Shown: positions 27,139 to 36,712 of the stretch, in pieces
Numbering within the stretch: the stretch's first letter is position 1
Layout of the letters: each line of letters begins with the position of its first letter
Assembly: GCF_947496985.1 (NCBI RefSeq)
Contig: NZ_CANMEZ010000002.1
Span: 310,001-374,000, forward strand
Length of the DNA stretch: 64,000 nt
Direction: 5' to 3'
From: an uncultured Kordia sp.
Lineage (GTDB): Bacteria > Bacteroidota > Bacteroidia > Flavobacteriales > Flavobacteriaceae
Position numbers and translations under genes: made by a program
Notes under the pieces: model-generated
What the model saw: the letters and a program-made list of their open reading frames with translations, nothing else
Databases searched by the model: none
Told to the model about the DNA's origin: nothing

Positions 27139-27351
27139 ACTAGTTTTTCTTCCAAAAACCTTCCTATCTGCTATGTAAAATACTGTAACTACAGTATAAA
27201 ACTGTACACCTTTGTATATATCAAAACGAAATATGTATATTTACAAATTGTTAAACTTGTGCTGTTTTACTGTCAGTTTGCACAGCCTTTAGCATACATT
27301 AAATCTTATTTTCTACAAAATTGGATTTATTTATAACTTAATTTCTCTATC

Positions 27352-27747
27352 ATGAAAATAATTGAACGAATCGTACAATTTATAAAATATAAAAATCTTA
27401 GCATGCGCGCATTTGATATTTCAATTGGCGTAGGTAATGGTTATACTAGTAAACAGGCAAAAACAAACGCTTCCGTTGGAAGTGATGTTTTAGAAAAAAT
27501 AATTGATGTGTATCGTGATTTAAGCCCACTTTGGTTGATGACAGGAGAAGGACCAATGACTATTGATCCTGATAAGTCTTCAGATGAACCACCTTTGGAA
27601 TATGGTAATAGTATTGATGATATTATAGAAAATAAAATCAAGCGTATCGTAGAAGATCAATTTAAAGAATTTAGCGACAAGCTAGATAATTTCCCAACTT
27701 TAGAACAAATTAGACAAGAAATTCAAAATAATTTGAAAAAGAATTAA
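27352..27747 (+). CDS. Phage-repressor-like HTH protein, tandem copy 2
   Basis: 131 residues, near-identical in layout to the gene at 26746: IERIVQFIKYKNLSMRAFDIS, GVGNGYTSKQ and LEKIIDVYRDLSPLWLMTGE. The differences cluster in the linker (DPDKSSDEPPLEYG against DTSEEPLPDYG) and the last helix. The DNA-contact region is almost unchanged, so both may bind the same site. It ends ten bases from the converging cyclase gene. Confidence 0.8.
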   Translation: MKIIERIVQFIKYKNLSMRAFDISIGVGNGYTSKQAKTNASVGSDVLEKIIDVYRDLSPLWLMTGEGPMTIDPDKSSDEPPLEYGNSIDDIIENKIKRIVEDQFKEFSDKLDNFPTLEQIRQEIQNNLKKN

Positions 27748-27756
27748 TCCTTTCTA

Positions 27757-28533
27757 TTACTTCTGAATCTTGTATAAAATTGGTTTACTTGGCGATGCGT
27801 CGTTTTCAAAAGGTGCAATTTGTAAATTCAGATAATACGCACCATCTTCGATATTGTTTGCTACATAAATAAATTCTGTAATCGTTGCATCTAGACGAAT
27901 TTCCCCATCTGTATTCCAAAAAGCATTATGTGCTAATAAATCCCCACCATCCTTTTCTTTGTCTATACTAGGTAGATCTATTAATAAATGATCAATCCCT
28001 TTTTCTCTAAGATATATTGCTGCTGCTTCCATAAGGTATGGAGGATTTGTATGCGAATATTGCATATTTTTTTTATCTCTAAAATTTGGAAGAGTTCTTA
28101 TGATAATCGCTTCTCGCTTTTTGTTACCGATAGCTATTTGTAATTGCTTTTTTGAAATGATATTGTCTTCTCCTTGCTTTTCTGGAACTACTGTAATGAC
28201 CTCAGCATAAAAGAAAAATCTTTTTAGGTTTTCATTTACAGAATGAATTTCCTCTGTAATGTGTCCCACACATTCTGTATGCGTTCCATGTGCATGTGGA
28301 TTGAAATGAATATTATTAAAGTTAACATCGCCACCTTCTTTTACATTTCCAACCCATTCATCTGTTCTCACAGGAAAAATCTTTGGTTCATCAACATACC
28401 ATGCATTTACATTATCTTTTGAAGCGCGAAGTGGAATTGAAATGTCTAACGGTTTTGATAAGTCAATTTGGTGCTTTGCAGTTTTGCGTTGAATGGTACA
28501 GATCATTTTTACAGGCTTTGGTTTCGTCAACAA
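27757..28533 (-). CDS. Cyclase-family metal hydrolase (kynurenine-formamidase-like)
   Basis: Up to 258 residues; MICTIQRK at 28506 is an alternative start. The metal motif NPHAHGTHTECVGHI corresponds to the family HxGTHxDxPxH, with Cys-Val in place of the usual Asp-x-Pro. LLIDLPSIDKEKDGG and NAFWNTDGEIRLDATITEF follow the family. Members hydrolyse formylkynurenine, isatin or similar compounds; the substrate here is unknown. It follows hemW by 21 bases. Confidence 0.8.
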   Translation of the reverse strand: MLTKPKPVKMICTIQRKTAKHQIDLSKPLDISIPLRASKDNVNAWYVDEPKIFPVRTDEWVGNVKEGGDVNFNNIHFNPHAHGTHTECVGHITEEIHSVNENLKRFFFYAEVITVVPEKQGEDNIISKKQLQIAIGNKKREAIIIRTLPNFRDKKNMQYSHTNPPYLMEAAAIYLREKGIDHLLIDLPSIDKEKDGGDLLAHNAFWNTDGEIRLDATITEFIYVANNIEDGAYYLNLQIAPFENDASPSKPILYKIQK

Positions 28534-28554
28534 AATTACACTAAAAAGATTAGA

Positions 28555-29679
28555 TTATACCTTAAAAAAGTCTGAAGCAATTCCGTCACATAAGAATTTT
28601 CCTTTTTGAGTGGTTTTTATACTATCAGAGCTTTGTGTAATTCTTTGTTCTTGAAGATGTATGCTAGCAATTTTGTTGGTATGATTTACATATACTTCGC
28701 CGAATTCCTTTTGAATGTATGCTAATGAAATTCCCCAAACAGTTCGTAAACCTGTCATCACGTATTCATTGTATTGATCATTGATTGACAATATTTCTAT
28801 AGTTGAAGGTAGTTTTTCTTCTTGAATATTTTTGATATAGATTGCATTATTGGCAATATTCCAACTTCTTGAAGTTTTGTTAAAAGAATGCGCACTTGGA
28901 CCAATTCCTACATATTTTGCTCCTTTCCAATAGGAAGTATTATGCTTTGAGAAATAGTTTGGTTTTCCAAAGTTTGAAATTTCATAATGTATAAATCCTT
29001 GTTTTTCCGTTTCAGAAACCAATACATTAAAATGTGCTAAAGCTTCTTCTTCTGAGATATTTGGATAGGTTCCTTGTCGGATAAATTTTTCCAAAGCAGT
29101 TTTTGGTTCTACCGTAAGTGCATAACTTGAGATATGTTTTACACCAAAACCAAATGCAATTTTAAGATTTTCTTTCCATTGCTCCATGCTCATTGTGGGT
29201 ACGCCATAAATAAGGTCTATAGTAATGTTATCAAAATATTGGGTAGCAATTTTTAAACATTCGTTTGCTTCATTAGCTGCATGTGCACGATTCATAAGTT
29301 TTAAATCATTGTCAAAAAACGATTGAATTCCAATACTTAATCTATTGATAGGTGAAGCTGCTAATTCTTTTATTTTTTCTTCTGATAAATCATCAGGGTT
29401 GGCTTCAAGTGTAATTTCTGGAGCTGCTACAACCGTATAGTTTTCTTGAACAACTTTTAGTATTTTGTTTATTTCGGCCAACGACAATAAACTTGGTGTT
29501 CCACCGCCAAAATAGATTGTTTCAATATTAACATCTTTTAATTCTGCTTTGCGAAGTTTCAATTCTTTTTGAATCGCGTCAAGCATTGTATCTTTTTTCG
29601 CCAATGAAGTGGAAAAATGAAAATCGCAGTAATGACATGCTTGTTTGCAAAACGGTATGTGTATGTAAATTCCAGCCAT
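28555..29679 (-). CDS. hemW: Radical SAM heme chaperone HemW
   Basis: 374 residues. GIYIHIPFCKQACHYCDFHF carries the CxxxCxxC iron-sulfur motif with the extra Phe/Cys pattern of HemW. TIYFGGGTPSLL, EITLEANPDDL and RLSIGIQSF follow, and the C-terminal domain is complete. HemN proper would have a longer N-terminus. It probably delivers heme to membrane respiratory proteins. The start overlaps the end of the DUF3667 gene by one base, so the two are coupled. Confidence 0.92.
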   Translation of the reverse strand: MAGIYIHIPFCKQACHYCDFHFSTSLAKKDTMLDAIQKELKLRKAELKDVNIETIYFGGGTPSLLSLAEINKILKVVQENYTVVAAPEITLEANPDDLSEEKIKELAASPINRLSIGIQSFFDNDLKLMNRAHAANEANECLKIATQYFDNITIDLIYGVPTMSMEQWKENLKIAFGFGVKHISSYALTVEPKTALEKFIRQGTYPNISEEEALAHFNVLVSETEKQGFIHYEISNFGKPNYFSKHNTSYWKGAKYVGIGPSAHSFNKTSRSWNIANNAIYIKNIQEEKLPSTIEILSINDQYNEYVMTGLRTVWGISLAYIQKEFGEVYVNHTNKIASIHLQEQRITQSSDSIKTTQKGKFLCDGIASDFFKV

Positions 29680-30431
29680 TATAGATTTAAAAAAACAATT
29701 AGTGTTGATACCCCAAAACTACAAAGCATAAATAAAATAACTGCTAATGCATAGGCCATAATTCCTTTTAGAATTGTTTTTAGCTTCCATTCTTTAAACA
29801 ATGAAATGACCACATAGATAAAATATAGCGCTATAAGTATCAACGGGATTGAACGAAAACTAGCAGATAACTTATTGATAAAATACATGAAACATGTAAT
29901 CATCAACGTGTACATTCCTACAAAGTAAAAAGCAATTGCAAAATATTCTGCTAATGTGTAGCGTTTTCTGAATAAGGTTTTTAATGAAATCCCTATAGTA
30001 AGGACAAAGAGGAACAGAAAATTAGTAATGTTTCGCTGCATAAACATACTTGCTCTGCTTAATAATTTCTCTGCTTCTATCGAAATATTAGTCTCAAATC
30101 TAAATCCTGGGTTTAAAGCTTCTGTATTAAGTATAGAACTCATAAGCACATACAAAACCGTCATTAGTATAAAAAATGGAACCGGTTTGTAATAGGTTTT
30201 CCTTTTCCCCTGAATAAATTCCCTAAATACTTTTCCAGGATTGATGCATAAATATTTTAGTGTTACCATTAAAGGTGCATTTACAGAGAAAAACATATCT
30301 AGAATGTCTTGTAATGTTTCTTTAATGGTAATTTTTGAAACGGTTGACTTCTGTCCGCATACAATGCAATAATTACCGTTGAGTGGCGTATTGCAATTTT
30401 TACATATATGTGACGAAGTCTTTGTATTCAT
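29679..30431 (-). CDS. DUF3667 membrane protein
   Basis: 250 residues. An N-terminal zinc ribbon (CKNCNTPLNGNYCIVCGQK) is followed by TIKETLQDILDMFFSV, the conserved NPGKVFREFIQGKRKTYYKPVPFF segment, and about five membrane helices. This is the standard DUF3667 layout in Bacteroidota. Its function is unknown. It sits directly upstream of hemW. Confidence 0.88.
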   Translation of the reverse strand: MNTKTSSHICKNCNTPLNGNYCIVCGQKSTVSKITIKETLQDILDMFFSVNAPLMVTLKYLCINPGKVFREFIQGKRKTYYKPVPFFILMTVLYVLMSSILNTEALNPGFRFETNISIEAEKLLSRASMFMQRNITNFLFLFVLTIGISLKTLFRKRYTLAEYFAIAFYFVGMYTLMITCFMYFINKLSASFRSIPLILIALYFIYVVISLFKEWKLKTILKGIMAYALAVILFMLCSFGVSTLIVFLNL

Positions 30432-30442
30432 TGAAAAACACC

Positions 30443-30733
30443 TTAGTTATTAGAGCACCGCACCGCAATACGTACCATAACTAGTATAAATACAATTACA
30501 CTCCAAGCTATTCGCCAGCCAGAAACGGAGTTTCCGCTTTCATCTACATAATCACCTTCTGCCATTGCAGCTTGTCGTTGAATTATTTTGCGCTCTTCTT
30601 TTTCATCTTTTACATAATCAGGACATTTGGTTAAGAATGTCGGTTTTTCATTCGTTAATCCACATACAACTCCTTGCGCTGAAGAAAAAGATTTGTTTAC
30701 ACATTTTTTACAAAATTCTAGTTGGTAACTCAT
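30443..30733 (-). CDS. Small Cys-containing membrane protein
   Basis: 96 residues with four Cys in the first 40 (FCKKCVNKSF, GVVCGL, TKCPDY), which could form a zinc ribbon, a charged middle, and one C-terminal membrane helix (IAWSVIVFILVMVRIAV). Not a family I can name. It lies 11 bases before the DUF3667 gene, which also has a zinc ribbon and membrane part, so the two may act together. Confidence 0.65.
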   Translation of the reverse strand: MSYQLEFCKKCVNKSFSSAQGVVCGLTNEKPTFLTKCPDYVKDEKEERKIIQRQAAMAEGDYVDESGNSVSGWRIAWSVIVFILVMVRIAVRCSNN

Positions 30734-30799
30734 ATACTAAATTGGTTTGATTGTGTTTGAATGCATTAAAATCATTCAGTATTTATTATTGTTTTCGGT

Positions 30800-31354
30800 T
30801 TACTTTTTTACTCTTTTTTCATTTTGTTTGACAAAACTTGCCCAACCTGAATAATTCTTTCCTACTTCTACTCTACCTTCATTGTAAAAATGGCAAACTG
30901 CAGCCGCTAAACCATCTGTTGAATCTAAGTTTTTCGGTAGTGTTTTTAAGCCTAATAAGCTTTGTAACATTTTGGCAACCTGCTCTTTACTTGCATTTCC
31001 ATTTCCTGTGATTGCCATTTTTATTTTCTTGGGAGAATACTCTGTAATTGGTACTTCGCGCGATAAACCTGCTGCCATAGCTACTCCTTGCGCACGACCT
31101 AGTTTTAGCATAGATTGTACATTTTTACCAAAGAAAGGTGCTTCAATTGCTATTTCATCTGGATGATATGTATCTATTAATTCAATTGTACGCTCAAAGA
31201 TTAATTTTAACTTTAAATAATGATCGTTGTATTTTTGTAATTGAAGTTCATTGAGTTGTAAAAACTGCATCTTCTTCCCTACTATTTTTATCAATCCAAA
31301 TCCCATAATTGTTGTTCCTGGATCAATTCCTAATATGATTCTTTCTGTCTTCAA
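30800..31354 (-). CDS. ruvC: Holliday junction resolvase RuvC
   Basis: 184 residues. Catalytic residues are visible in IILGIDPGTT (Asp11), IAIEAPFFGKN (Glu) and LDSTDGLAAAVCH (Asp pair). SPKKIKMAITGNGNASKEQVAKML is the conserved junction-binding helix. It is complete and of normal length. It stands first in the minus-strand group leading to hemW. Confidence 0.95.
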   Translation of the reverse strand: MKTERIILGIDPGTTIMGFGLIKIVGKKMQFLQLNELQLQKYNDHYLKLKLIFERTIELIDTYHPDEIAIEAPFFGKNVQSMLKLGRAQGVAMAAGLSREVPITEYSPKKIKMAITGNGNASKEQVAKMLQSLLGLKTLPKNLDSTDGLAAAVCHFYNEGRVEVGKNYSGWASFVKQNEKRVKK

Positions 31355-31489
31355 TTCGTTTTTTAGAATATTTCCAATAAATGTTAATTATTTTCTTACA
31401 ATTTTATTAGTTTTACCCTGCTTTTAGTTTTGCACAGCAAAAGTGAACGATTATGTAATTTTATGTAACGAAATGCTTTTCTTTGCAGC

Positions 31490-32473
31490 ATGCGCACTAC
31501 GGTATCTCACAAATCTAAGCAATTCTTTGCTTTGGTCATAAAACTCGCCATAGTTATTGGAGCAGCTTACTTTATATATAACAAGTTGGCTCATAACAAA
31601 CAGCTAGATTTAGAGACGTTTATTTCGCAGTTAAAAGCCTCAAAGCTTATTAACACACCTATTATTTTGACACTTTTTTTAGCAACATTTTGCAACTGGT
31701 TTCTAGAGATTCTAAAGTGGAAAACGCTTGTTTCTCATATAAAGCAAATTTCTATTTGGGAAAGTACTTCGCAATCTTTAGGCGGACTTACCGCTTCTTT
31801 ATTAACACCTAACAGAGTGGGAGAATATGGTGCTAAAGCATTGTATTTTAACAAATCAGAACGTAAACATATTGTTGGTTTAAATTTTCTTGGAAACTTT
31901 GCTCAACTTTTTGTCACCTTACTTTTTGGTTTGATTGGGTTTTCTTTTTTTGTGTATCAATTTCATATTGAATTACCTTGGTATAAGATTGCTCGTATAA
32001 GTGTAATTTTAGGAATATTTGGACTTTTCTTTTTCTTAGGAACTAGACAGAAACGCTTTCAAGTAAAAGGATATACTTGGGAAAACTTGAAAAATTTCAT
32101 TCAGCATATTTCACAAAGTATTCATTTGAAAAATATCAGTTTTTCTATTGTTAGGTATTTAATTTTTTCTCATCAGTTTTACTTTTTGATCTTACTTTTC
32201 GGCAATGACACATCCTATGCAACCACTATGAGTGCAATTACAGCAATGTATTTGATTACATCTATTATTCCGATGCTTTTTATTTTTGATGTAATTGTTA
32301 AAGGAAGTGTTGCTGTTTGGCTGTTTGGCTATTTACAAATTACTGAATTACATATTTTAAGTATTGTAGCACTCATGTGGGTTTTAAATTTTGTGATTCC
32401 AAGTATTGTGGGAAGTTATTTTGTATTGAGTTTTAACCCTTCGTATAAAGAAGATAATACGGTGTCATTATGA
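31490..32473 (+). CDS. Flippase-like membrane protein (LPG synthase TM family)
   Basis: 327 residues with about eight membrane helices. NWFLEILKWKTLV, GLTASLLTPNRVGEYGAKALYF and the C-terminal FVIPSIVGSY match the UPF0104/lysylphosphatidylglycerol-synthase TM family, which moves or modifies lipid-linked molecules. It overlaps the following glycosyltransferase by four bases, so a joint role in envelope glycan or glycolipid assembly is likely. Confidence 0.8.
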   Translation: MRTTVSHKSKQFFALVIKLAIVIGAAYFIYNKLAHNKQLDLETFISQLKASKLINTPIILTLFLATFCNWFLEILKWKTLVSHIKQISIWESTSQSLGGLTASLLTPNRVGEYGAKALYFNKSERKHIVGLNFLGNFAQLFVTLLFGLIGFSFFVYQFHIELPWYKIARISVILGIFGLFFFLGTRQKRFQVKGYTWENLKNFIQHISQSIHLKNISFSIVRYLIFSHQFYFLILLFGNDTSYATTMSAITAMYLITSIIPMLFIFDVIVKGSVAVWLFGYLQITELHILSIVALMWVLNFVIPSIVGSYFVLSFNPSYKEDNTVSL

Positions 32474-33600
32474 TAGATATTCTTTTGTGTGCCGTTATCG
32501 CTGTGTATGTTGTTATGATTAGTAGTTTTGTGTTTGGCTTTTGGAAACAACCTACTATCAAACAACAACATATAAATCCGGTAGTCGATTTTTCAGTAAT
32601 TATTCCTTTTAGAAATGAAGCATTACATTTACCCGCATTACTAAACTCTATTACAGAACTAAAATACCCTGAAACAAAGGTTTCTTTTTGGTTTATTGAT
32701 GATGATTCAGAAGATAATTCAACAGAAATTATTCAACAATTTAGCGAGCAACATCCAACAATTAGTATTACTGTTTTACAAAATAATCGCGTTTCAAATT
32801 CTCCAAAAAAAGATGCAATTCGTACCGCTGTTAGAGAAATTAAAAGTAATTGGATCATTACTACAGATGCAGATTGCATGCTACCATCAAATTGGTTGCA
32901 ACTATTCAATCAGGAAATTTTCTTGAAACGTCCAAGAATGATTGCTGCGCCAGTTACTTATACAAATACAACTTCATTTTTTACCTATTTTCAATTGCTT
33001 GATTTCTTAAGCTTACAAGGCGCCACAATCGGAAGTTATGGATTACGAATTCCTTTTATGTGTAATGGTGCAAATTTAGCCTATCAAAAAGAAGCTTTTT
33101 TAGAAGTCCAAGGCTTTGCCGGAAATGATACAATTGCTAGTGGTGATGATGTTTTTCTATTAGAAAAGTTCATCAAAAAATGGCCAAATAGAGTACATTT
33201 TTTAAAATCAAAAGAAGCTATTATTAGTACTTTCCCTGTAAACTCATTTCAAGAATTAATTGGGCAACGCGTTCGTTGGGCTTCAAAAAGTGCCAATTAT
33301 AATTTGATACGAGGAAAGCTTGTTGGAATTATAGTAATGTTGATGAATGTTCTTTTTTGTCTACTTCCTATTTTGTTATTATTTACAGCTATTTCTTGGA
33401 AATTAATCATAGCAATGATATTCTTAAAGTTTATAATTGACAGTATTTTATTATTTCAAACCTTTCAATTTACTGAACAAAAATTTCATTTTCTTCATTT
33501 TACGATGAGTACAATTTTGTATCCGTTTTTTATTGTTTTTGTTCTCTTTAAGTCATTATTTAAGTCTTACACATGGAAAAATAGAGTCTTTAACACTTAA
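32470..33600 (+). CDS. Family 2 glycosyltransferase
   Basis: 376 residues with an N-terminal helix, a GT-A domain (FSVIIPFRNEALHLPALL, FWFIDDDSEDNS, IITTDADCMLP) and RVRWASKSANY matching the QxxRW acceptor motif, then three C-terminal membrane helices. It acts at the cytoplasmic face of the inner membrane on an unknown acceptor. Start codon overlaps the stop of the flippase-like gene. Confidence 0.9.
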   Translation: MIDILLCAVIAVYVVMISSFVFGFWKQPTIKQQHINPVVDFSVIIPFRNEALHLPALLNSITELKYPETKVSFWFIDDDSEDNSTEIIQQFSEQHPTISITVLQNNRVSNSPKKDAIRTAVREIKSNWIITTDADCMLPSNWLQLFNQEIFLKRPRMIAAPVTYTNTTSFFTYFQLLDFLSLQGATIGSYGLRIPFMCNGANLAYQKEAFLEVQGFAGNDTIASGDDVFLLEKFIKKWPNRVHFLKSKEAIISTFPVNSFQELIGQRVRWASKSANYNLIRGKLVGIIVMLMNVLFCLLPILLLFTAISWKLIIAMIFLKFIIDSILLFQTFQFTEQKFHFLHFTMSTILYPFFIVFVLFKSLFKSYTWKNRVFNT

Positions 33601-33695
33601 CATGAAAGGTTAATTATAAGTGAAAAATAGTAATACCGTAATGGTTTTTGCAAAAAACACGTTATTTTTAGAGGAACAACCAATGAAATTAACAT

Positions 33696-34973
33696 ATGCA
33701 AATTACCACCACTTGGAATCTTTTTGAAAAAATTGGATTTAGATTTCTCTTTATTTATTTTTTACTATTTACACTACCATTTCCTTTAGATATATTTGAA
33801 TATTTATCAAAAATCACAAAATTTTATGATGATGTTACTTGGAAAAAAATCATCCCTTTTGTAAGTGAAAATATTTTTAATATTCCGTATGATACCTTAG
33901 CATTACCACTTGGAAGTGGAGATACAACCTATAATTACATTCAGCTATTTTGTTTTATCATCATCACAGTTTTAATAACTATAATTTGGTCTATTCTTGA
34001 TCGAAAACGAAAAAATTATAAACGATTGCTTCAATACTTTATCATATACATAGCCTATTATTTAATATACATCATGTTTGTTTATGGCTTTATTAAAGTA
34101 TATAAACTTCAATTCCCAGATCCACGCTTATCAAGATTACTACAACCATATGGAAATTCATCTCCAATGGGAATTGCTTGGACATTTATGGGTGCTTCTA
34201 AAGGGTATACATTTTTCTCTGGACTTTCTGAAATTATTGCTGGGTTATTGTTAATCTTTAGACGTACACGAACATTAGGCGGATTGGTTTGTTTTGGAGT
34301 AATGCTAAATGTTTTTATGATGAATATGTGTTATGATATTCCTGTAAAAATCTTCTCTTTTCACTTGCTACTTCTTGCACTCTTTATTTTTATGCAAGAC
34401 TGGAAACGTCTGTTGAATATATTTTTTACCACTTCTTCAGTTCCTCCAAGAAGTTTTCCTAAGTATTTTAAAAAACCAGTATTCAATATTGGCGCCATTG
34501 TTCTTAAAACCTGTCTTATTGGTTTCTTTCTATATTCAAATATTTCAAATGCAATTATTCGAAATGAAGCTCGTGGACCAAGTGTAAAAAAACCTCCTAT
34601 GTATGGAATATATAATATTACAAACATCGTTCAAAATCAAGATACGATTCCACTTTTAATTACAAACGATACTTTATGGGGAAAAGTTGTCATACAAAGT
34701 GATAAATACGTACTTGTATATCAAATGAGAGGAAATTTTGATCGATTTGAATTAAAACTAGACACCATTAATCACACAATGAAATTGACACAACGTTTTG
34801 ATTCTACAAATATTTATAAATTCAAGTATACATTAAAAGATAGTATTCTTACATTACAAGGAACACATTTAAAAGATACCATTCGTTTTGAAGCAAAACA
34901 ATACGATTTAAAAAAGTTTCAATTAATGAACAGAGGTTTTCATTGGATTAATGAGTATCCATATAATCGTTAA
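33696..34973 (+). CDS. Polytopic membrane protein, DoxX-like
   Basis: 425 residues: about eight membrane helices up to residue 300, with GIAWTFMGASKGYTFFSGLSEIIAGLLLIFRRTRTLGG resembling the DoxX core, then a soluble C-terminal beta-rich domain of about 125 residues. Homologues in Flavobacteriaceae are mostly labelled hypothetical. Its function is unknown. It is separated from the glycosyltransferase by 95 bases. Confidence 0.6.
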   Translation: MQITTTWNLFEKIGFRFLFIYFLLFTLPFPLDIFEYLSKITKFYDDVTWKKIIPFVSENIFNIPYDTLALPLGSGDTTYNYIQLFCFIIITVLITIIWSILDRKRKNYKRLLQYFIIYIAYYLIYIMFVYGFIKVYKLQFPDPRLSRLLQPYGNSSPMGIAWTFMGASKGYTFFSGLSEIIAGLLLIFRRTRTLGGLVCFGVMLNVFMMNMCYDIPVKIFSFHLLLLALFIFMQDWKRLLNIFFTTSSVPPRSFPKYFKKPVFNIGAIVLKTCLIGFFLYSNISNAIIRNEARGPSVKKPPMYGIYNITNIVQNQDTIPLLITNDTLWGKVVIQSDKYVLVYQMRGNFDRFELKLDTINHTMKLTQRFDSTNIYKFKYTLKDSILTLQGTHLKDTIRFEAKQYDLKKFQLMNRGFHWINEYPYNR

Positions 34974-34979
34974 TGTATT

Positions 34980-35444
34980 TTATACATCATGATATAAACG
35001 TGAGTCAAAGGTAAATTTCTGAATTTTCGCTACTTTGATTTTATGAAAATCAATATGTCTTGGATTTAAAATATAGTTGAATTCATCACGAACAATCGCA
35101 GATGGGACTTTCATAACGGCTTGTTTGTTATCTTCAACAAACTTGGTAAATATTTCTTGTGTTTTACTGTTGTACGGAAAAGTATTCCAGTTTTTGGGTA
35201 GTTTTTTTAGTTGATATATAGCTACATCATCAGGTATTTCTATATGAACTAAAATTCGATCACTTGGTAAATCTTCTGTAATGTCTAAATGCATTACTAC
35301 TTCTAAATAGGAAAGAGATATATGTTGAGAAGTATATATGGCACGCGTTCCAATTTCATTCCATCGACCGCCAATTTTTTCCGCACCAATTCCTGAGAGC
35401 AAATCGTTTCTACGCTTTGCACGGTCTATTCTGTATACAATCAT
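34980..35444 (-). CDS. RES-domain toxin
   Basis: 154 residues of the RES family. The conserved Arg-Glu-Ser-type site can be followed in VYRIDRAKRRND, GGRWNEIGTRAIYTS, LEVVMHLD and SAIVRDEFNYILNP. RES toxins degrade or modify NAD+ (MbcT, ParT). Its start overlaps the stop of the Xre-type antitoxin gene by one base, the standard order for this pair. There is no sign of decay. Confidence 0.9.
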   Translation of the reverse strand: MIVYRIDRAKRRNDLLSGIGAEKIGGRWNEIGTRAIYTSQHISLSYLEVVMHLDITEDLPSDRILVHIEIPDDVAIYQLKKLPKNWNTFPYNSKTQEIFTKFVEDNKQAVMKVPSAIVRDEFNYILNPRHIDFHKIKVAKIQKFTFDSRLYHDV

Positions 35445-35857
35445 TAGGCAAAAATTCCGTAATCAATACGTCTAATTTCGTCAATAACTAGTTTTACGCC
35501 ATAACTTGTATCAAGTAGTGAAAAAGGCGTTTGACTTCCTAAAACTTTACTTTTTTTGTTAAGCCATCGTGCGAATTTTTTTTCATCACCAAAAACTTCA
35601 AATCCTTTTGAGTATACTTCTGCAATTTCAAACAATCGTTCACTAACTTCTTTGTCGTAACTGTTTTTTTTAGATAAGGTAGAATAGGATGCAGGAACTA
35701 TTTCTGATATCTTTGTTAATGGCAACGCAACACGCATGCTAAATTTTTTTAGTTGTGAACGTGTGACTCCTGTACGTGTAGCATGAATAATTTTTAATTT
35801 ATTTTGCGGGGAATCATTTCTGTTATCGATATAGCTTGTTAAGGTTAGCGCCTCCAT
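35444..35857 (-). CDS. Xre/MbcA/ParS-type antitoxin
   Basis: 137 residues: an HTH N-terminal half (HATRTGVTRSQLKKFSM, LTKISEIVPASYSTLSKK) and a DUF2384 C-terminal half (FEVFGDEKKFARWLNKKS, GSQTPFSLLDTSYG) that blocks the RES active site. It is first in the operon, as expected of the antitoxin that also represses the promoter. Confidence 0.9.
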   Translation of the reverse strand: MEALTLTSYIDNRNDSPQNKLKIIHATRTGVTRSQLKKFSMRVALPLTKISEIVPASYSTLSKKNSYDKEVSERLFEIAEVYSKGFEVFGDEKKFARWLNKKSKVLGSQTPFSLLDTSYGVKLVIDEIRRIDYGIFA

Positions 35858-35959
35858 ATTTTAGTTATTTTACCTATAAGTATATGTAAATTTACAACTA
35901 TTTTCCTGAAGTGATATCATTTACTTCATTTTTTTATTATTTTTAACAAAAAACAACAC

Positions 35960-36706
35960 ATGAGTTTATTTGGATTATCAACTTCAAATCCTGCTTTTAC
36001 AGGTTATTTCTGGAAAAATTCTGGAACGAAACGAACTCAGGGTAAAATGACACTTGGTGGCGTTGTACTAAAATCACTTTTTTGTCTGTTGCTTGTTTGC
36101 GTAACAGCTGCCATTACATGGAAGTTACATTTTGACGGAGTAGACATTCAATGGTATACAACTGCTGGAATGGTTGTAGCACTTATTTGTAGTATTCTTA
36201 TTTCTGTACGCCGTCAATGGATTGTTTGGCTAACTATTATTTATGCATTGGCTAAGGGATTATTTGTTGGAGGTTTTAGTGCTTATATTCACAATCGTTA
36301 TCCAAATTTACCCATACAAGCTGTCATAATTACCTTAGTGACGTTCATAACTATGTTACTCCTCTTTGTCACTAAAATTATAAAAGTGACTAAAAAATTT
36401 AAAAGTGTTGTTATTACAGTAACTACGACAATTTTTATGATTTACATCGTAGCTTTTATTTTAAGTATATTTGGAATAAGAGTTACATTTTTATCTAGTA
36501 CTTCTTGGTATGCAATTGCTTTTAATATTATTACGGCAATTTTTGCATCGTTGAGTTTACTACTCGATTTTGATTATATAGATCGTCATATGGGAAAAGC
36601 GAACAAATCGTATGAATGGTTTGCTACTTGGGGATTATTAGTCACTATTATTTGGCTGTATGTAGAAGTGTTGCGTTTGTTAAGAAAATTGGCAATTCGA
36701 TTCTAA
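35960..36706 (+). CDS. Bax inhibitor-1/YccA-like membrane protein
   Basis: 248 residues with seven membrane helices. Its arrangement (NPAFTGYFWK, YALAKGLFVGGFSAY, LLLDFDYIDRHMG) matches the YccA branch of the BI-1 family, whose di-aspartyl motif in FDYID may bind protons or calcium. The physiological role in bacteria is unclear. It is divergent from the RES/Xre operon. Confidence 0.85.
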   Translation: MSLFGLSTSNPAFTGYFWKNSGTKRTQGKMTLGGVVLKSLFCLLLVCVTAAITWKLHFDGVDIQWYTTAGMVVALICSILISVRRQWIVWLTIIYALAKGLFVGGFSAYIHNRYPNLPIQAVIITLVTFITMLLLFVTKIIKVTKKFKSVVITVTTTIFMIYIVAFILSIFGIRVTFLSSTSWYAIAFNIITAIFASLSLLLDFDYIDRHMGKANKSYEWFATWGLLVTIIWLYVEVLRLLRKLAIRF

Positions 36707-36712
36707 AAAGAA

